Shown: positions 17,700-26,433, counted from the first letter of the stretch. The stretch is 64,000 bases of DNA from Methanobacteriota archaeon (GCA_016841665.1 JAENYT010000002.1:142594-206593), one strand, 5' to 3'. Numbers and translations are program-made. The notes: generated by a model from the sequence alone, not told the origin.

Positions 17700-18197
17700 A
17701 TGTACCGCCCCATCGGGGTGATACACTCCGAGTATACCGAACAAGAGGAGACACCCATTCAGGGGATCTTCAACCCCTCCATGGGCGAAATCGAGGTATT
17801 TCCCGAGTTCGCGGCAGGCCTCGCCGATATCGAGTCGTTCTCGCACCTCTACCTTTTGTACTACTTCCACCGGGCGACCAGTGCGAAGCTCACCCAGAAG
17901 CCGTTCCTCGATGGGGAGAAGGAGCGGGGCATCTTTGCCATTCGCCACTTCAACCGTCCCAACCCGATCGGGCTTTCCATCGTGGAGCTGGTGGAGGTGA
18001 GGGGTAACATCCTGGTTATCCGTGGCGTCGATATCCTCGACGGCACCCCGCTGCTGGACATCAAGCCCTACGTGCGCCAGTTCGATCACCGCGACGAGGT
18101 GAAGAGCGGCTGGGTGGATAACCAGCATACCGACGACATCGCCGTATGGAATGCCTCACCGCGGGGCCTGCGGGACCGGGGGAGGACAAACCTGTGA
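17700..18197 (+). CDS. TrmO/TsaA-family SAM-dependent tRNA methyltransferase-like protein
   Basis: The ATG at 17700 follows GGAGG at 17685 and opens MYRPIGVIHSEY, the usual TrmO/TsaA start; an in-frame ATG at 17652 would add 16 residues. The 165-residue product has ETPIQGIF, FSHLYLLYYFHR, FAIRHFNRPNPIGLS and GTPLLDIKPYV, the family's SAM-binding beta-barrel motifs. Bacterial TrmO methylates ct6A/t6A37 of tRNA-Thr. Here the gene sits inside a molybdate operon: its stop overlaps the GTG start of modB (GTGA), so the two are translationally coupled. An extra or different role in oxyanion metabolism is possible. Confidence 0.8.
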   Translation: MYRPIGVIHSEYTEQEETPIQGIFNPSMGEIEVFPEFAAGLADIESFSHLYLLYYFHRATSAKLTQKPFLDGEKERGIFAIRHFNRPNPIGLSIVELVEVRGNILVIRGVDILDGTPLLDIKPYVRQFDHRDEVKSGWVDNQHTDDIAVWNASPRGLRDRGRTNL

Positions 18198-18988
18198 ATG
18201 TTTTCCGGCATCCCCCCCTGAAAGTGGGGACCATCGCCGCAGGCATGATCCTCAGCGCATTTATTCTGGTGCTGCTCTTTCTCATCGTGAGCCACCCCTC
18301 GCCGGAAAATCTTATCTCGTCCATGTTTTCACCGGAGATCCGGTTTGCCATCTACCTGAGCCTGCTCACCTCGGTGGTGTCGACCGCGCTGTGCATCATC
18401 ATCGCCGTCCCGGCCGCCTATGGTCTCGCGCGCTATGATTTTCTTGGGAAAAGCATTGTCAATACCACGCTCGACATGCCCCTCGCCCTGCCGCCCCTTG
18501 TTGCGGGTGTAGGGCTGTTGCTCTTCTTCGGAACAAGCCCGTTTGGAAAGGCGCTTGCAGAGGCGGGTCTGGTGTTCGTCTTCACCCCGCTGGGCATCAT
18601 CATCGCTCAGTTCTTCGTGAACATGCCGTTCATGATCCGCATTATGCGCTCGACCTTCGAGAGCATCAGCCCTCGCTACGAGTATGTGGCAAAGACGCTG
18701 GGGTGCACGGATACCCAGGCTGTGTGGCGGGTCACGCTCCCCATGGCGGCGAGCGGATTTTTCGCGGGAGCGGTGATCACGTGGGCGAAGGGGATTGGCG
18801 AGTTCGGTGCCGCCCTGCTCCTTGCCGGTGCGACGCGCATGGTGACGGAGACCCTGCCCATCTCGCTCTTCCTGAACATGTCCTGCGGCAAGCTGAACCT
18901 GGCGATCTCCGCAGCCACCATCCTGATCGCCATCTCCATCATTTCCCTGTACGTGTTCGAACGCTACGGGGGGAGTGCCCGCTTCTAG
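18194..18988 (+). CDS. modB: Molybdate-type ABC transporter permease
   Basis: The GTG at 18194, overlapping the preceding stop and preceded by GGAGGAC, gives 264 residues and starts just before the first transmembrane helix. About six helices are visible. The EAA loop reads TWAKGIGEFGAALLLAG and the LPLALPPLVAGVGL-like segment marks the ModB/CysT class. The ATPase gene starts 12 bp after its stop. Confidence 0.9.
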   Translation: MNVFRHPPLKVGTIAAGMILSAFILVLLFLIVSHPSPENLISSMFSPEIRFAIYLSLLTSVVSTALCIIIAVPAAYGLARYDFLGKSIVNTTLDMPLALPPLVAGVGLLLFFGTSPFGKALAEAGLVFVFTPLGIIIAQFFVNMPFMIRIMRSTFESISPRYEYVAKTLGCTDTQAVWRVTLPMAASGFFAGAVITWAKGIGEFGAALLLAGATRMVTETLPISLFLNMSCGKLNLAISAATILIAISIISLYVFERYGGSARF

Positions 18989-19000
18989 GAGGCCCCGTTT

Positions 19001-20047
19001 ATGCTGCATATTGAACACGTATCCAAGGACATGGGAGAGTTTACGCTCAAGGACATCTCTTTGGAAGTGCCGCAGGGTGAGTATGTGGTCATTATCGGTC
19101 CCACCGGAGCGGGCAAGACCATCCTCCTGGAAACCGTGGCCGGCATCTATCAGCCTGAAAGCGGCAGGGTATGTCTCAGGGGGCGGGATATCACCCACGA
19201 AGAGCCAAGGAACCGCAACATCTGCATGGTGTACCAGGACTACATGCTCTTTCCCCATCTCTCCGTACACGACAACATTTCGTTCGGGCTCCGGAACCGG
19301 AAGTTGGAAAAACCAGAGATTGAACGGCGGGTCGAGGAGAGCGCAGCACTTCTCGGGATATCTCATCTCCTCCACCGCTGCCCCGATACCCTCTCCGGCG
19401 GGGAGCAGCAGCGCGCCGCCATTGCCCGTGCCATCGTCATGGAACCCTCGGTGCTCCTGCTCGACGAACCGCTCAGCGCACTCGACGGTCGGACCCGCGA
19501 AGCCCTCAGGAAAGAACTGCAACGCCTGCATGACGCGATGGATATCACCGTGCTCCACATCACGCATAATTTTGAGGAGGTCTTCTCGCTTGCAGACCGT
19601 GTGGCGGTCATGAACCATGGAGAGATCGTCCAGGTGGGTGCGCCGGACGAGGTGTTTCGAAAACCGAACTGCGAATTCATTGCCGATTTCGTGGGAGTGG
19701 AAAACCTCTTCAAAGGGATGTGCAGACTGGACAACGGCAATGCCGTCATCGAAACCGAAGCCCTTTGTCTTGTCTCGACAACCTGTTCCAGGGACGGAGA
19801 GGTGTTTGTCTCCATTCGGCCGGAGGATATCATGGTCTCGAGAGCAAAGCCGGAAATCAGTGCGCAGAATGTATTTTCAGGGAAGGTCACAGAGAGTGTT
19901 GATGCAGGGATGGTGATGCGGGTGGTGGTCGATGCGGGTCTTCCCTTCGTGGTCACTCTCACCCGTCAGGCGTATCAAGATCTGGACATAAAGGAGGGAG
20001 ATCCCGTCTATATCCTCTTCAAAGCAGCATCAGTGCATGTATTCTAA
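19001..20047 (+). CDS. modC: Molybdate-type ABC transporter ATPase
   Basis: The 348-residue protein has GPTGAGKTILLE, LSGGEQQRAAIARAI, LLLDEPLSALDG and ITHNFEE. A C-terminal TOBE-like domain (PEDIMVSRAKPEISAQN) resembles those of the other two ATPases. It ends the mod operon. A MOT1-type permease follows after 45 bp, probably on the same transcript. Confidence 0.9.
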   Translation: MLHIEHVSKDMGEFTLKDISLEVPQGEYVVIIGPTGAGKTILLETVAGIYQPESGRVCLRGRDITHEEPRNRNICMVYQDYMLFPHLSVHDNISFGLRNRKLEKPEIERRVEESAALLGISHLLHRCPDTLSGGEQQRAAIARAIVMEPSVLLLDEPLSALDGRTREALRKELQRLHDAMDITVLHITHNFEEVFSLADRVAVMNHGEIVQVGAPDEVFRKPNCEFIADFVGVENLFKGMCRLDNGNAVIETEALCLVSTTCSRDGEVFVSIRPEDIMVSRAKPEISAQNVFSGKVTESVDAGMVMRVVVDAGLPFVVTLTRQAYQDLDIKEGDPVYILFKAASVHVF

Positions 20048-20092
20048 GCGAAGAACAATGAACAGTTCATCAAAAAGTGCGAGGGCTGCTCG

Positions 20093-21202
20093 ATGACAGG
20101 AATCCCTGCACTGCGCCTGCACCCCGAGGAGATCGCAGGCTCAGTGGGTAATTTTGGGACCGTACTGCCCATCGTCTTTGGCGTGGCTGCCGTATCTGAC
20201 ATCAACCTCGGCACCGTCCTCCTCTTCTTTGCCCTGTGGTACGCGGTGATCGGGATCGTCTACGGCATCCCTGTTCCCGTGGAGCCCCTGAAGGTGGTGG
20301 GTGCAGTGGTTATCGCCGAAGGCCTCTCTTCGGGCGATATCATGGCGGCGGGGATGCTCACCGGCCTGATATTCCTGTTTCTCGGGCTCATCAAAGGGAT
20401 GCGCTATATCAGGGAAAAGATCCCCATAAGCGTGATCCGGGGGATCCAGCTGGGGCTCGCATTGGTACTGTTGAACACCTCTCTCCGGTTCATCAGCCAG
20501 GATCCCGCCTTTGCGCTGGGGGCGATAGGGCTTATCGTCCTCTTTTTTATCGCCAGCACCCGGTGGACCGTTCCGGACGTATCGGCGCTGATGGTCATCA
20601 TCGCAGGGATTGCAGTCGGCGTAGCAGCCTACGGGATACCTCCGCTGCAATTGCCCCCGGTTCCCGGCATCATCATACCCGATATGCAGAACATCATCAC
20701 GGCGCTGGTGCGGCTCGTGCCGCCGCAGTTTCCCCTGACCCTCACCAACGCCATCCTCGCCACCTCAGTGCTCGCCCACGATCTCTACAAACGCGATATT
20801 GAGCCCGATCGGCTTTCCATCACCATCGGGCTCATGAATATCCTTTCTGTGCCCTTCGGCGCGTTTCCCATGTGCCATGGAGCGGGTGGGCTCGCTGCGC
20901 ATTACCGCTTCGGGGGAAGAACAGCCCTCTCCAATATCATCGGCGGCATGATCCTGCTCGGGTTTGCGCTCTTCTTTGCAGATCCCGATACGCTCAGCAT
21001 TCTCCCTGCGGGAATGTTCGGCGCCCTGCTGGTTTTCGTGGGAATCGAGCTGGCAAAACACGGCATTAAAACCGATGATCGCCTCATTTCTGGAATTATG
21101 GCCTTTGTGGCGCTTATCGGCGGGATGACCCTGGCATTCGTAGTAGGCCTTATCCTTGCGGAAATACGCCGTCGTATGCATGTCCGGTCGGATTCGGGCT
21201 AA
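20093..21202 (+). CDS. MOT1-family molybdate permease
   Basis: The 369-residue membrane protein has about ten hydrophobic segments. GSVGNFGTVLPIVFGVA near the start, PVPVEPLKVVGA and FPMCHGAGGLAAHYRFGGRT are signatures of the MOT1 branch of the SulP superfamily, which imports molybdate in plants and algae and occurs in prokaryotes. It is a secondary carrier, unlike the ABC importers beside it, giving this locus a fourth uptake route. Anion specificity is inferred from family and context. Confidence 0.85.
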   Translation: MTGIPALRLHPEEIAGSVGNFGTVLPIVFGVAAVSDINLGTVLLFFALWYAVIGIVYGIPVPVEPLKVVGAVVIAEGLSSGDIMAAGMLTGLIFLFLGLIKGMRYIREKIPISVIRGIQLGLALVLLNTSLRFISQDPAFALGAIGLIVLFFIASTRWTVPDVSALMVIIAGIAVGVAAYGIPPLQLPPVPGIIIPDMQNIITALVRLVPPQFPLTLTNAILATSVLAHDLYKRDIEPDRLSITIGLMNILSVPFGAFPMCHGAGGLAAHYRFGGRTALSNIIGGMILLGFALFFADPDTLSILPAGMFGALLVFVGIELAKHGIKTDDRLISGIMAFVALIGGMTLAFVVGLILAEIRRRMHVRSDSG

Positions 21203-21584
21203 AAAAATGGTGGTGCCAAAAATTGCCGGTGATCCCAAAGGTTCCCGCCATTGCTGCCGCAATCGCGGATGCGTGGTAGTTCGATGTGAGTGACAGGTCA
21301 GCAACGTTCCTTAAGTCTCGTTTCAACCCCGCACTACGGTGAATCTGGCATATTGTGTGTGGTTCTGGCATTATGCGGCAATCAGGACGAAGGCCCTTCC
21401 GTGCATAGGCGCCATGATCCACCTTTGTGCGGTCGACCGGATCACCAGGTACTAGTTAACGATACACCATTATTAAGTTTCTTAAGTTAAGTCGAATGGG
21501 TTGATAAATCGTATCCCGGGGATTTGCTCCCCGGGGTATGCTGAAATGGGAAATAGGAAAAAGATGAGATATTGTGGTGATCCT
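21203..21584. other. 382-bp intergenic region with hairpin and TTAAGTT repeats
   Basis: No convincing gene is seen. At 21456-21490 there is a GTTAAC and a direct TTAAGTT-TC-TTAAGTT repeat like the elements before the Mo/W operons. At 21512-21538 TATCCCGGGGA pairs with TCCCCGGGGTA around a TTTGC loop. It separates the MOT1 gene from a convergent small gene. Confidence 0.5.
21512..21538. terminator. Strong 11-bp hairpin
   Basis: The stem TATCCCGGGGA/TCCCCGGGGTA (one G-T pair) has a 5-nt loop. It lies between the MOT1 permease and the convergent gene ending at 21585, so it may end one or both transcripts. No long U-run follows. Confidence 0.4.
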
Positions 21585-21845
21585 TCAAATAACCCCGGAA
21601 GTTCTCAATTCTGTGGAAATCATCTCTCGAAGAAGCGGATGGAGGTTCGAGGTGCGTGAGAGGTAATGGAGCGCCTCCATGGCTTCAAAATTTCTATTTC
21701 GGGTCAACGTGCCGAGATGAAGAACAGCTTCCCTCTGGATATCATTTATCATGGGTTCCATTTCAGTGCGTACAGACAGATATAAGGCAAAGATGTTCTG
21801 ATCACTGAATTCCATACAGGGATCACCACAGGCTATGTTAACCAT
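21585..21845 (-). CDS. Hypothetical small helical protein
   Basis: The 86-residue product has no signal peptide or membrane segment. Residues from about 35 on (REAVLHLGTLTRNRNFEAME, then ALHYLSRTSNLHPLLREMI) look like amphipathic HEAT-like helices. A second ATG at 21815 (MEFSDQN) follows a GGTGATCCC site and could be the real start. TTAAC elements lie just upstream at 21838-21858. No family is recognised. Confidence 0.45.
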   Translation of the reverse strand: MVNIACGDPCMEFSDQNIFALYLSVRTEMEPMINDIQREAVLHLGTLTRNRNFEAMEALHYLSRTSNLHPLLREMISTELRTSGVI

Positions 21846-21960
21846 AATTTGTTATTAACCTTACGAAATCAATGTAAAAAAGTTTACAAACACTCGCAGG
21901 AATTCCCGCAATGCCGTAGCTCCTTGATATGCCGCAGGAAAAATGGGAAAAATGAGAAAG

Positions 21961-22194
21961 TCAGGCTTGTGCTTCCATCATCGCGCCGCGTTCTTCTTCA
22001 GGCATTACCTCGAGGTACACAACCTCGGCACCCAGGTCCTTTGCGATCTGTTCAAGTTCGGTTTTCCTGAAGTGCACGGCTTCAATCTTGGAGTGCGTCG
22101 TTCCCTCCCCTACCACAGCAACAACCCGAAAGCGCGGCTGGTGCACACCGGTGCCGACTTTCTGCCGTTCTCGTACATAGATCTTCATGCTCAT
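21961..22194 (-). CDS. Conserved small archaeal protein of unknown function
   Basis: Starting at the ATG at 22194 (or 22188) after a GAGGACGTGA site gives 77 residues: a basic start MKIYVRERQKVG, then RFRVVAVVGEG, HFRKTELEQIAKDLGAEV and VYLEV. The longer open frame upstream is non-coding leader with a TATA box. The basic beta-strand-rich start and the helix ELEQIAKDLGA look like a compact folded protein of a kind I associate with methanogens, but I cannot assign a function. Confidence 0.6.
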   Translation of the reverse strand: MSMKIYVRERQKVGTGVHQPRFRVVAVVGEGTTHSKIEAVHFRKTELEQIAKDLGAEVVYLEVMPEEERGAMMEAQA

Positions 22195-22256
22195 GGTTTT
22201 CACGTCCTCGGACCGTTCCCCTTGGAAGGTCGGTCTCTGAATCGATACCTGATGCT

Positions 22257-22268
22257 TTATATATAAAA
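22257..22268 (-). promoter_or_regulatory. Palindromic TATA box
   Basis: TTTATATATAAA lies 63-74 bp upstream of the small-protein start at 22194 on the minus strand, implying a leader of about 40 nt. It is the only strong TATA in this gap. Confidence 0.5.
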
Positions 22269-22468
22269 AATAATCCCTCCTGAAGGTCGATTGCGGACTG
22301 GAGAGGGGATTGTTAATCACATGCCCTTTACTTTTTTCCATTGATGCCCTCTTTTTATACTTCCACGCCCAATAGAGTTATCTGGAATCAGGTGAAGCAC
22401 CGGTGCTTTGCCCATTCTCAGTGTGTATCCAGTGTAACATGCCAAACCGAGATTCAGCGGGGACCATT

Positions 22469-23167
22469 ATGACGCTCTACCTTTCCATTGACGATACTGA
22501 CGACCCGGTTTCCCCCGGAACAGGGAACCTGGCGAGGAGAATTGCAGATCACATTACGACCGACTACCGGGTGCTCGGCGTGACCCGGCACCAGCTCTTC
22601 ACCCACCCGGATATCCCCATGACCTCACACAACAGCTGTGCAGTAATCCATATAGAAAACGGACGCTCCGGGGCTGCTCTCGACATTTACTCCCGTGCGC
22701 GGGAGATGGTTCTTGAATCTTGCGCGCCCGGAAGCAACCCTGGTATCGCCCTCACTGTGGGTGACCGTATATCCCCGGAGATCACCGCCTTCGGGCTTGC
22801 GGCGAAGGACTCGATCCTCACCATCGCCGGAGCGCGGGCTCTTGCCGCCACTGCTGGGATTCTCGCAGAAGGGTTTGGCGATACGGGAGGCGGCATCATC
22901 GGATCGATCGCCGGTATAGGGCTTGCAGGCCTGCAAAACGACGGGAGGTTTGTACAGAAAGGGGATCTGAGGAGTATGCGGGGGAGGCAGCCGGTTTCGA
23001 CCCTGCTTCGCTCCGGGATCGACAGGGTTGTCACCCGTGATGGGATCCCTCTCACACAAGGACTGGTTGCCCTGCAGAAGTTTCCCCGCCCCGCGTGTGT
23101 CAACGGCGAGGCTGTGCTCTTTGTCGAGCAGTCAGGTGAGGAATTCATCGACCTCAAGCTCGGGTGA
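22469..23167 (+). CDS. TiaS-related short protein (IDDTD domain)
   Basis: From the ATG at 22469 (after GGGGA) the product has 232 residues and opens LYLSIDDTDDPVSPGTGNLA, matching the start of the kinase-like domain of TiaS, which makes agmatidine in tRNA-Ile2. It also has TGGGIIGSIAGIGLA and ALTVGDRISPEI. It is about half the length of TiaS and has no C-terminal OB fold or zinc ribbon, so it may be a stand-alone relative with another substrate. No operon partner is evident. Confidence 0.6.
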   Translation: MTLYLSIDDTDDPVSPGTGNLARRIADHITTDYRVLGVTRHQLFTHPDIPMTSHNSCAVIHIENGRSGAALDIYSRAREMVLESCAPGSNPGIALTVGDRISPEITAFGLAAKDSILTIAGARALAATAGILAEGFGDTGGGIIGSIAGIGLAGLQNDGRFVQKGDLRSMRGRQPVSTLLRSGIDRVVTRDGIPLTQGLVALQKFPRPACVNGEAVLFVEQSGEEFIDLKLG

Positions 23168-23518
23168 ATATGTTCCTGAGCACTCCGCCTGCCGCCCTGT
23201 ACATCCCGTGCATATCTCCGGCCCCTTGAAGCGGGTGTATCCCTGTGCAGGTGGCGGAAATCCCATCTCTCTTTTCTATCCACGACGATACGCGGTGCGG
23301 GGTTCATTCCCTCCGATTATGAGACCCGGATGAATACGCCCGGTTGCTCGTTGCCGGAGCTGTTGATTGTGAATTGACCGCATTCTGCCACCAATTGTTC
23401 AGCCTGAGGTGTGTTTCGTCCAGCTGTCCGCTCTTCACCGGAGCGATGGGGGATTCTCTCCTCGCATGCGTTTCAATATCTATATGGCATGGCGGCCCAA
23501 ATGTCCATATATCGCCTA
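23168..23518 (+). other. 351-bp gap without recognisable gene
   Basis: The region holds only short non-convincing frames. An AT-rich tract near 23478-23490 (ATATCTATATGG) could be the promoter of the small membrane protein that follows. Confidence 0.5.
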
Positions 23519-23698
23519 ATGATGTACGATCTTCTCATATACGGGGTAATAGGCGTTCTGACCTTTGCAATCGGCCTGCTCGCCGGCTACGTCGGTACAT
23601 CCGAATATTATCGGCGACGTTTTTTCATGGTTGCAGAGGGGTGCAGGGATGCCGATTCCATCGAGCCGCTTATCGATGAACTTGAGAGGGAGTCGTGA
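23519..23698 (+). CDS. Small one-TM protein, paralogue 1
   Basis: About 59 residues: a short start, one transmembrane helix (IYGVIGVLTFAIGLLAGYVG) and a charged tail FFMVAEGCRDADSIEPLIDE. It aligns along its whole length with the next gene (positions of FGLL/AIGLL, the Cys, and the I.P...ELE end). Start codon uncertain (23501, 23519 or 23522). Function unknown; probably a membrane-bound adaptor or regulator. The second copy starts 19 bp later. Confidence 0.55.
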   Translation: MMYDLLIYGVIGVLTFAIGLLAGYVGTSEYYRRRFFMVAEGCRDADSIEPLIDELERES

Positions 23699-23717
23699 AA
23701 CCTATGGAGGGGACCAG

Positions 23718-23900
23718 ATGATGATCGATCCGCTGAACTACCTGCTCATCAGCATCACCACGTTCTGCTTCGGCCTTCTGGTGAGTTTTCAGATATCCCA
23801 TATCTTCTACTGCAGGAAACTCACCAAACTCGCCAAGCGTTGCGTCAATACCGGGACAATCGCCCCGGTTCTGGTGGAGCTGGAAGAGACAGGGAAGTAA
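23718..23900 (+). CDS. Small one-TM protein, paralogue 2
   Basis: 60 residues starting with ATG after GGAGGGGACC. One helix (NYLLISITTFCFGLLVSF) and a basic tail LTKLAKRCVNTGTIAPVLVE. It is the tandem paralogue of the gene before it and also resembles the protein at 30199-30426 in the TM and RCxxxT region. Function unknown. Confidence 0.6.
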   Translation: MMIDPLNYLLISITTFCFGLLVSFQISHIFYCRKLTKLAKRCVNTGTIAPVLVELEETGK

Positions 23901-23961
23901 TTGCCTTGTTCCTGGTTCATTCGGGTGCTGTTATATGGAGTGAGGAGGTACCAATAGGGGG

Positions 23962-24747
23962 ATGAATGTTCGCGTCCTCGCCAGCGGCAGCAAAGGAAAC
24001 TGCATCTATATCGAAGGAGATCACGGCGCTCTTCTCGTTGATGCGGGGCTGAGTGCACGGGAAATCCTGAAAAGGGTGGAGACGGCGGGCGGCACCGCTG
24101 ACCGAATCGAGGCGGTACTCGTCACCCACGAACACACGGACCATATCCGGGGGGTTGACGTGCTTGCCCGCAGGCTGGGCATTCCGGTGATCGCAACGAG
24201 GGGGACGCTCTCCGAATATCTCGACCACCGCCGCGTCTCACGAAAACCGGTGGAATCCATGGCGTGCCGATACAGCGAACCTCTCTTTCTTGGTGATTTC
24301 GTGATCGAGCCGTTTCCCACGTCCCATGACGCCGTAGAGCCCTGCGGGTTCTGCATCCGTGAATATGATCTCGAGGTGGGCTGCTGTACCGACACCGGTC
24401 AGATATCTCCTGCCATGCTCGAGCGCCTGAAGCGGTGCGACGCCCTCGTCCTCGAGAGCAACCACTGCCCGGATATGCTGGAAAAAGGCCCCTACCCGGC
24501 ATACCTGAAGCGGCGTATACGCGATGCAAAGCGCGGGCATCTCTCCAACATCGCCTGCGCAGCCTGCCTCAAGTCCCTCGCGGACGACCTTCATGCCGTC
24601 ACGCTTGCCCACCTGAGCGAGGTGAACAATCGCCCCGAAATCGCGCTTGCCACTGCCACCGGTGACGGAGGGCTGGGCCTTTTTGCAGGTAGCATTCCTG
24701 TCCGGGTGGCCCTGCAGCATGTTGTCACCGAGAGCATGCAGGTATAG
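23962..24747 (+). CDS. MBL-fold metallohydrolase (YycJ/WalJ-like)
   Basis: The 261-residue protein opens VRVLASGSKGNCIYIE and has the metallo-beta-lactamase motif THEHTDHIRG, a later FPTSHDAVEPCGF, CCTDTGQ and ESNHCPDML, and a final LAHLSEVNN. These are the zinc ligands and pattern of the YycJ/WalJ subfamily, thought to be nucleases or phosphodiesterases. The DNA ligase gene starts 48 bp downstream, which would fit a DNA repair role, but that is inference. Confidence 0.85.
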   Translation: MNVRVLASGSKGNCIYIEGDHGALLVDAGLSAREILKRVETAGGTADRIEAVLVTHEHTDHIRGVDVLARRLGIPVIATRGTLSEYLDHRRVSRKPVESMACRYSEPLFLGDFVIEPFPTSHDAVEPCGFCIREYDLEVGCCTDTGQISPAMLERLKRCDALVLESNHCPDMLEKGPYPAYLKRRIRDAKRGHLSNIACAACLKSLADDLHAVTLAHLSEVNNRPEIALATATGDGGLGLFAGSIPVRVALQHVVTESMQV

Positions 24748-24795
24748 GAGTCAAAGAGCATGTCCGGAAACACACAAGGGATGTAACGGTGAGGC

Positions 24796-26433
24796 ATGGA
24801 TTTTATCGATTTTTCAAGGCTCTGTGAACGTATCGAAGGAATATCCGGCAGGCTCGAGATGATCGATATCGTCAGCAGGGCCATACCCCCGCTCAGCGAG
24901 GAGGAGCTTCCGGTATTTGTGCGGTTTTTGATGGGACGGATCTTCCCCGACTGGAGTCCGCTTAAAGCGGGCATCGGACCCAACCTCCTCTTTGAGGCGG
25001 TGGCCTACGTTGCAGGGAAGAAGAAGGGCGAGGTCATCGACGAGATCAACAGGGTGGGGGACGCGGGAATCGCAATCGAGCACCTGCTCTCTTCCAAGGA
25101 ACAGACCTCGTTTTTTTCAAGTCCGCTCGATCTGCTGGAGGTCTTCCGCGATTTTGAGTACCTCGCCCGCATCGAGGGAACGCGCACGCAGCGAGAGAAA
25201 TTGAAGGTGATACGAAAACTCTTCGCCGATGCGCAGCCCCTCGAGGGACGCTACATCGCCCGCCTCCTGCTCGGCGAACTCAGGATCGGGATGGGCGAGG
25301 GCAATGTGCGGGATGCGATCGCCAAAGGATTCGGGGTTGACGCCGATCTTGTGGAACATGCCCATCAGTTGACCAACGATCTCGGCGAGGTTGCGCTGCT
25401 GGCAAAGATTGGCCCGGATGCGCTCCGCAACGTCTTCATCGAACCGTTCCGCCCCGTCAAAATGATGCTCGCCCAGCAGGGGACCATCGAGGAGATGATG
25501 TCGGATCACGGAAAAATCGCTGCCGAGTTCAAATACGACGGATCGAGGTTTCAGTTCCATAAAAAGGGGGACAAATGCCGCATCTACTCCCGCAAACTGG
25601 AGGACGTCACCAATGCACTCCCCGATATCGTGCAGCAATTATCAGGAGCGACCGACCATGATGTCATCCTCGACGGTGAGGCTCTGGCGGTCAGGGACGG
25701 GCGGACCCTGCCTTTCCAGTATGTGTTGCGCCGTTTCCGCAGAAAACACGACATCGACGCGCATATGGAGCAGATCGAGATGATACCCATGGTATTTGAT
25801 CTGCTTTACCTGGACGGAAAGACACTGCTGGACGAGCCCCTTCATGCACGGCGCACGCTGCTTGAAAAGACCATTCGCGGTCATATCGCCCCCCAGGTGA
25901 CAAGCGGCGATCTGGATGCAGTCGAGTCGTTCTACCGCACCGCGCTGGAGAAGGGCCACGAGGGCATCATGGTCAAGGCACTTGATTCCCTCTACACTCC
26001 CGGCGTCCGCGGCAGGCAGTGGGTGAAGATCAAGCCCGCGGTGGACACCATGGACCTTGCGGTCGTCGGTGCGGAGTGGGGTGAAGGCAGGCGGGCTGGG
26101 CTATTTGGTTCGTTCCTGCTCGCCTGCCAGTACCAGGGTGAGCTTCTACCCGTGGGAAAGGTTGCGACAGGCTTTTCGGACGAGATGCTCGCTGAGATCT
26201 ATTCCCTGCTCAAGGACTCCGTGATTGCACATTCCGGCAAGGAGGTCACGTTTGAACCCGGCGCGGTATTTGAGGTGGGGTATGCTGAAATTCAGAAGAG
26301 CCCCAATTATCGCAGCGGGTTCGCGCTTCGCTTCCCGCGTTTTATCCGTCTGCGTGACGATAAGAGCGTCGACGAGATAGAGACGCTGGAGCAGGTGAAA
26401 GAGAGGTTCAAAAAAAGGATTACACCTGCATGA
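24796..26433 (+). CDS. lig: ATP-dependent DNA ligase
   Basis: Seals nicks in replication and repair. The 545-residue protein has the three ligase I parts: an N-terminal DNA-binding domain (to about 215), the adenylation domain with motif I EFKYDGSR (Lys246 takes the AMP), [27 protein letters not shown] and VKIKPA, and the OB domain to the end. The 3' end overlaps the convergent membrane protein gene by 14 bp. Length and motifs are typical of archaeal Lig. Confidence 0.95.
   Translation: MDFIDFSRLCERIEGISGRLEMIDIVSRAIPPLSEEELPVFVRFLMGRIFPDWSPLKAGIGPNLLFEAVAYVAGKKKGEVIDEINRVGDAGIAIEHLLSSKEQTSFFSSPLDLLEVFRDFEYLARIEGTRTQREKLKVIRKLFADAQPLEGRYIARLLLGELRIGMGEGNVRDAIAKGFGVDADLVEHAHQLTNDLGEVALLAKIGPDALRNVFIEPFRPVKMMLAQQGTIEEMMSDHGKIAAEFKYDGSRFQFHKKGDKCRIYSRKLEDVTNALPDIVQQLSGATDHDVILDGEALAVRDGRTLPFQYVLRRFRRKHDIDAHMEQIEMIPMVFDLLYLDGKTLLDEPLHARRTLLEKTIRGHIAPQVTSGDLDAVESFYRTALEKGHEGIMVKALDSLYTPGVRGRQWVKIKPAVDTMDLAVVGAEWGEGRRAGLFGSFLLACQYQGELLPVGKVATGFSDEMLAEIYSLLKDSVIAHSGKEVTFEPGAVFEVGYAEIQKSPNYRSGFALRFPRFIRLRDDKSVDEIETLEQVKERFKKRITPA

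Noticed and set aside
16770..18128. 452-residue minus-strand open frame across modA and trmO
   Set aside because: Antisense to two well-supported genes and an intergenic promoter; His-rich composition typical of shadow frames.
21203..21584. Molybdenum-cofactor-type riboswitch in the gap near the Mo/W island
   Set aside because: Only one strong hairpin is visible, it follows rather than precedes the transport genes, and no known aptamer pattern could be matched by eye.
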